Shown: positions 6,129 through 9,478 of the stretch, piece after piece | How the letters are laid out: each line of letters opens with the position of its first letter | Position numbering within the stretch: position 1 is the first letter of the stretch | Source: Clostridia bacterium | GTDB lineage: Bacteria > Bacillota > Clostridia > Christensenellales > DTU072 | Assembly (NCBI GenBank): GCA_028699795.1 | Contig: JAQVTZ010000069.1 | Location: forward strand, 1 to 9,478 | DNA length: 9,478 nt | Direction: 5' to 3' | The notes under the pieces: model-generated | Told to the model about the DNA's origin: nothing | What the model saw: the letters and a program-made list of their open reading frames with translations, nothing else | Database searches by the model: none | Translations under genes and position numbers: made by a program

Positions 6129-7241
6129 TTACAGTACCGATATAGCGGGGGTATAGGGCATACCAAAGAGGTCGGCAACGGGTTTGCAGGTAAGGGCGCC
6201 GAGGTGACAGTTAAGACCCAGCATAAGTCCTTCGTCCGCTTGGAGCGCGGCTTGATATCCCTTGTTTGCGATTGCCAAACCGTAGGGAAGTGTCGCATTG
6301 TTGAGCGCAAGCGTCGAAGTGCAAGCCACAGCGCCCGGCATATTGCCCACGCAATAATGCACAACGCCTTCGTAGGTATAGATGGGATCGTCATGATAAG
6401 TAACATGGGAAGTCTCGCAACAGCCGCCTTGGTCTATCGCAACATCGACGATTACGGAACCCTTTTTCATATAGTTTAGATACCCTTTCTTGATAATATG
6501 CGGAGTCGCCGCACCGGGTACAAGCGCTGCGCCGATGACGAGATCGGCTTTGGAAATGGCTTCTATAATAGCTCCTTCGGTATTATAAAGCGTCTTTACT
6601 CTGCCCTGATATTCTTTGTTTAATGCGGTAAGCGCGGCAAGAGAAATATCCGCCACCGTGACATCCGCGTGCATGCCGACCGCCATTGCGCAGGCATTTT
6701 GCCCCACAACACCGCCACCCAAAATAAGCACATTGCCGGGAAGCACACCGGGTACGCCACCCAACAAAATGCCTCTGCCGCCGAAAGGCTTTTCTAAATA
6801 TTTGGCGCCCTCTTGTATGGAAAGGCGGCCCGCGATTTCGCTCATGGGCTTAAGACAGGGCAGTCTGCCGTCTTTGCCGACGATGGTTTCGTAAGCAATG
6901 GCAATGATTTTGTTCTTTAAGCATACTTCGGTTAGCTTTTTGTCCGCCGCAAGGTGGAAATAGGTATAAAAGATTTGACCTTCTCTCATGAGCGCGTATT
7001 CGGGCTCGAGAGGCTCTTTGACTTTGATAATCATCTGGGCGACGGCATAAATATCTTCTATGGTATCCAACATTTTGCATCCGACATCCGTATAATCTTT
7101 GTCTTCGTAGCCCGAGCCTTCTCCCGCGCTTTTTTGGATAAATACGGCATGACCTGCGGCCACATAGGTTTCGGCATGGTGCGGCGTGAGTCCGACCCTG
7201 TACTCGTGCTTTTTGATTTCTTTGGGTACACCGATAATCAT
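6129..7241 (-). CDS. ald: Alanine dehydrogenase
   Basis: The protein is 370 aa, the normal length for alanine dehydrogenase, which reversibly deaminates L-alanine to pyruvate and ammonium with NAD. The start MIIGVPKEI is the family's standard N-terminus. Substrate and catalytic residues fall at the family's numbering: R15 (EYRVGLTP), K75 (KVKEPL), H96 (YFHLAAD) and D270 (DVAIDQGG). The NAD-binding glycine motif is at 175-180 (GGGVVG), with D198 after the second strand. The protein is cytoplasmic. GGAGG lies 10 nt before the ATG, slightly far. It follows an Lrp/AsnC regulator gene after 52 nt, the same strand and probably the same message, as in other bacteria where Lrp-type regulators control ald. 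It is followed by a terminator. Confidence 0.96.
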   Translation of the reverse strand: MIIGVPKEIKKHEYRVGLTPHHAETYVAAGHAVFIQKSAGEGSGYEDKDYTDVGCKMLDTIEDIYAVAQMIIKVKEPLEPEYALMREGQIFYTYFHLAADKKLTEVCLKNKIIAIAYETIVGKDGRLPCLKPMSEIAGRLSIQEGAKYLEKPFGGRGILLGGVPGVLPGNVLILGGGVVGQNACAMAVGMHADVTVADISLAALTALNKEYQGRVKTLYNTEGAIIEAISKADLVIGAALVPGAATPHIIKKGYLNYMKKGSVIVDVAIDQGGCCETSHVTYHDDPIYTYEGVVHYCVGNMPGAVACTSTLALNNATLPYGLAIANKGYQAALQADEGLMLGLNCHLGALTCKPVADLFGMPYTPAISVL

Positions 7242-7293
7242 TTGATAACAACCTCCGTATCTAAAATATACTGCAAAGCTTTGGCTTTGGTAT

Positions 7294-7752
7294 TTATCTA
7301 TTTTTCGCCTTAAGGTCTACCGAAAACTCGTTTTTTGGGGAGGAGAATACAATGCTTGTCTTCGTTTTGGAAACGCCTTGCAAACTTTTGATTTCGTTGA
7401 GAACTTTTTCTAACGATTTGGTATTGTCTGTAATGACTTTTAGCAGATAATCGAAATCTCCCGCCACATAATGGCACTCTGTGATATTGGGATTTTGGAT
7501 GACCGCCGCTTCAAACGCGTCGTTGTATTTGGGATGCTCGATACTGATAGACATCATCGCTATGACATCCTTGCCTATTTTGGAATGGTCTAACAAGACG
7601 GTATAGCCCAAAACAAAGCCCGAGGCTTCCAGCTTTTTCATTCGCTCTATTACGGCGGAAACCGAAAGTTTGATTTTTTCGGCAATTTCGGAAGCGTTGG
7701 ACCGCGCATTCTTACGCAATAAATTGATAATTTTAATATCGGTATTATCCAA
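7294..7752 (-). CDS. Lrp/AsnC-family transcriptional regulator
   Basis: The protein is 152 aa, the standard size. The N-terminal helix-turn-helix spans about 4-50 (DIKIINLLRKNARSNASEIA, then a recognition helix around SVSAVIERMKKLE). The ligand-binding RAM domain follows at about 63-140 (MMSISIEHPKY, CHYVAGDFDYLLKVI). Such proteins form octamers or dimers of dimers that sense amino acids. The start is a TTG at 7752-7750 with a strong GGGAGGG (7757-7763) 4 nt upstream; no ATG fits the conserved MDNTD-like start. The gene lies directly upstream of ald, so control of ald and of its own promoter in response to alanine is a reasonable inference. The effector cannot be read from the sequence. Confidence 0.92.
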   Translation of the reverse strand: MDNTDIKIINLLRKNARSNASEIAEKIKLSVSAVIERMKKLEASGFVLGYTVLLDHSKIGKDVIAMMSISIEHPKYNDAFEAAVIQNPNITECHYVAGDFDYLLKVITDNTKSLEKVLNEIKSLQGVSKTKTSIVFSSPKNEFSVDLKAKNR

Positions 7753-7807
7753 AACACCCTCCCATTATACAACATTCACTTCATGGTAAAAGTAGCCTAT
7801 TATTACT

Positions 7808-7836
7808 ATTATAATTGGCTTATTATAAAATGTAAA
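7808..7836 (-). promoter_or_regulatory. Sigma-70-type promoter of lrp-ald
   Basis: On the minus strand, TTTACA (-35, 7836-7831) and a perfect TATAAT (-10, 7813-7808) are 17 nt apart. The start would be near 7801, giving a leader of about 48 nt that includes the GGGAGGG ribosome binding site. A second TATAAT at 7769-7764 is too close: transcription from it would lose most of that site. Confidence 0.65.
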
Positions 7837-7846
7837 TATTTTTTGT

Positions 7847-7868
7847 AAAAATCCAAAAAAATTTTGGA
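7847..7868 (-). terminator. AT-rich hairpin with T run: weak terminator or Lrp-type operator
   Basis: TCCAAAA (7852-7858) and TTTTGGA (7862-7868) form a perfect 7-bp dyad with a 3-bp centre. Read on the minus strand it is followed by five T (7851-7847), so it could weakly end the nnr transcript. It also lies just upstream of the lrp -35 box, where an Lrp-family protein would bind an AT-rich dyad. The sequence does not decide between these. Confidence 0.3.
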
Positions 7869-8015
7869 AAACTTCGGTTTTTTAAAAAATATTTTGGTTA
7901 AGGAAAAATCCTAAACACTTTGTGTCATTTTTGTAGGAGTCAATTGATGTCGCTTCGTTCTAGATTTTCTTTATCCTCATTTGTAATTTGACCATTGTAC
8001 ATTGTAATTTTTATT

Positions 8016-8068
8016 TATCCTTAACTTTTCAATCACACTATAGATATTACCTTCCAAAGTTAAGGATA
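8016..8068. repeat. 13-bp perfect inverted repeat across the nnr stop codon
   Basis: The 13 bases at 8016-8028 are the exact reverse complement of 8056-8068 (core CCTTAACTTT / AAAGTTAAGG), with 27 bases between. The stop codon of nnr (8049-8047) lies in the loop and one arm is coding sequence. No T run follows on either strand, so it is not a standard terminator. It could form a 3' mRNA hairpin or be a protein-binding dyad. Confidence 0.6.
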
Positions 8069-9478
8069 CTGCTTACGGCTTCGGCAACGCTGTTTGCGGT
8101 GTCTCCTGCAAGCATGCTTGCGGCATTCGTTTTGCTCTCGGCAAGCTCTCCCGCAAGTCCGTTAATATACGCGCCCGCATAAGCGGCAGTCAGGGGACAA
8201 TTGCAAAAGCCCGCAATCCCCGCAAGAATGCCGGACAATACATCTCCGCTGCCCGCGGTCGCCATTCCCGCGCAACCCCTGTCTACCAAAAATACCTCTA
8301 CTCCATCTGTAATTATGGTGGTGGGTCCTTTTAATACGACGATGGCGCGCACGGCATCCGCATAGCTTTTTGCGGCTTCTATGGGATTTACCAGTATTTC
8401 AGCCTTGGTTAACCCCGATAACCTCGAAAATTCCAGAAGATGCGGCGTAAGGATCATTTTGCATTTTGCCGATAACAGTGTTTGTCGCTCCATTTTGGCA
8501 AGCGTGTTCAGTCCGTCCGCATCGATGATAAGCGTACCGATATAGTTTGCCAGCAAATAGCTTATCAGCTTCTCGGTTTCGGCGGATTGTCCAATTCCCA
8601 TGCCTACGGCGCACGCTTTGGTGTGATACAAAAGGTCTGCAATCTGTTCCTCATTAAATACAAATCGTCCTTCTCTCTCTTTAAGCGGAAACAGCGTGCT
8701 TTCCAAAAGGGTTGGCATAACGGCATGCGCAATTGAGGAAGGAACGGCAAGTTTGGTAACTCCCGCGCCTGCGCGCATGGCAGAACATGCTAAGTTGGCA
8801 AGCTTCGCGGCGCCGCTGTACTCGACGCTGCCGCCAATGAGCGCTACATATCCATAGGTGCCTTTGTTGGAATAGTGTTTGCGCAAAAACAACTCCATAA
8901 TGTCTTTTGCTTCCACAAGAGAATAGGATGGTCGGCATAATTGGATGCCGATATCGCAATGAACCTTGCTTTTGATGACATCCTTTGCCATATTGAGGAA
9001 ATGCCCCGGCTTATAGTCTCCTACCGAAACGGTAAGGTCGGATACGACCACCGTCGAGCCGATGCCGCACTCACCACCCAATCCGCTGTTGATATCCGCC
9101 GATACAATATAAGCGCCCGAAGCGTTTATCTTTTGTATTACTTCTTTGGCAAGCCCATCGGCTTCGCCGTGAAATCCTGTGCCGTATAGGCAATCTAATA
9201 TTGTATGATAACCCGAAAACGAAATTTCGTTATTGATGAAACTGTAAGGAATACCTTTTGTTTTACAAAGGTCGAAATAGTGCTTCCCGTCTTCCGAAAA
9301 CTTGTTTTGGAGCAAAAAAAGCATGCATTCTATCCCGTTATCATGCAAAAGGTTTGCGACGGCGTATCCGTCTCCGCCGTTGTTGCCCGTACCGCAAACA
9401 ATTGCTACGGGAGGCCGCCATTGCGCGCTGCGGTAGATACCTTCCGCCGCGCGTCGCATCAGCTCTATACCGCTTATG
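8047..9478 (-). CDS. nnr: Bifunctional NAD(P)HX epimerase/dehydratase, N-terminus beyond window
   Basis: The gene repairs hydrated NADH and NADPH: the N-terminal YjeF_N domain interconverts R and S epimers, and the C-terminal ribokinase-like domain dehydrates the S form with ADP. The frame is open to the right edge, giving 476 residues; only about 20 N-terminal residues are missing. Visible residues 1-7 (ISGIELM) match the family just after its start, so the ATG at 9459 is internal. Epimerase motifs are GTGNNGGDG (29-37), DCLYGTGFHGE, and DINSGL in place of the usual DIPSGL. Dehydratase motifs are GYVALIGGS, IIDADGLN, LTPHLLEF (usually LTPHPGEF), VVLKGPTTI and ATAGSGDVLSG, with the catalytic Asp at about 412. 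The protein is cytoplasmic. Its promoter is outside the window. Confidence 0.95.
   Translation of the reverse strand, partial: ISGIELMRRAAEGIYRSAQWRPPVAIVCGTGNNGGDGYAVANLLHDNGIECMLFLLQNKFSEDGKHYFDLCKTKGIPYSFINNEISFSGYHTILDCLYGTGFHGEADGLAKEVIQKINASGAYIVSADINSGLGGECGIGSTVVVSDLTVSVGDYKPGHFLNMAKDVIKSKVHCDIGIQLCRPSYSLVEAKDIMELFLRKHYSNKGTYGYVALIGGSVEYSGAAKLANLACSAMRAGAGVTKLAVPSSIAHAVMPTLLESTLFPLKEREGRFVFNEEQIADLLYHTKACAVGMGIGQSAETEKLISYLLANYIGTLIIDADGLNTLAKMERQTLLSAKCKMILTPHLLEFSRLSGLTKAEILVNPIEAAKSYADAVRAIVVLKGPTTIITDGVEVFLVDRGCAGMATAGSGDVLSGILAGIAGFCNCPLTAAYAGAYINGLAGELAESKTNAASMLAGDTANSVAEAVSSILNFGR

Larger units (their letters stand above)
7753..8046. other. AT-rich intergenic region with lrp promoter and several dyads
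   Basis: This 294-bp stretch carries no convincing gene. It holds the lrp-ald promoter (7808-7836), an AT-rich dyad at 7852-7868, a hairpin with a UUCG loop at 7869-7885 (plus-strand reading), an imperfect dyad at 7898-7915 (TTAAGGA, AAAA, TCCTAAA), two copies of TTGTAATTT 21 bp apart (7981-7989, 8002-8010), and the distal arm of a long inverted repeat (8016-8028). A 14-codon plus-strand frame at 7947-7991 has a GGAG before it but nothing else to support it. Confidence 0.6.

Noticed and set aside
7764..7769. TATAAT next to the lrp start as its -10 box
   Set aside because: Transcription would begin at or within the ribosome binding site and no -35 fits. The promoter at 7808-7836 is better.
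7947..7991. 14-codon plus-strand frame (MSLRSRFSLSSFVI) with GGAG at 7936-7939
   Set aside because: The spacing is good, but there is no clear promoter, no conservation information and no downstream gene. It is probably chance.

Overview
The window looks like chromosomal DNA of a Gram-positive anaerobe of the class Clostridia, possibly a gut or rumen lineage. The grounds are moderate GC, GGAG/GGAGG ribosome binding sites, lipobox lipoproteins, a circularly permuted GH3 glycosidase, a PF06541 (CmpB-type) membrane protein, and compact co-directional gene sets separated by sigma-70-type promoters. No species can be named from sequence alone. I see no rRNA, tRNA, CRISPR array, insertion sequence or phage gene.

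Layout. (1) Bases 1-2328 hold a divergent pair of units encoding three predicted lipoproteins. On the minus strand, a 410-aa lipoprotein with sulfite-oxidase-fold (molybdopterin-binding-like) features is followed by a second small lipoprotein of similar style that runs off the left edge. On the plus strand is a lipoprotein with a covalent-FMN attachment motif (TGAT). The 410-aa gene has a strong promoter and a leader of about 144 nt with mutually exclusive antiterminator and terminator hairpins. A Fur-like dyad sits midway between the two -35 boxes. (2) Bases 2315-6063 hold a probable minus-strand operon: permuted GH3 glycosidase, CmpB-family membrane protein, HD-domain protein. (3) Bases 6062-7836 hold an lrp-ald pair: an Lrp/AsnC regulator followed by alanine dehydrogenase, with a good promoter and a terminator. 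(4) Bases 7753-8046 are an AT-rich intergenic region with several dyads. (5) Bases 8047-9478 hold a bifunctional NAD(P)HX epimerase/dehydratase (Nnr) that lacks only its first ~20 codons at the right edge.

How the genes may work together. The left cluster fits an extracytoplasmic flavin or redox lipoprotein set that shares a control region; this is inference. The lrp-ald pair is a conventional amino-acid-responsive catabolic unit. Nnr is housekeeping metabolite repair. The GH3 enzyme lacks an export signal, so it probably acts on imported oligosaccharides or glycosides. The most novel-looking element is the attenuator-type leader upstream of the 410-aa lipoprotein, which I cannot assign to a known riboswitch class.
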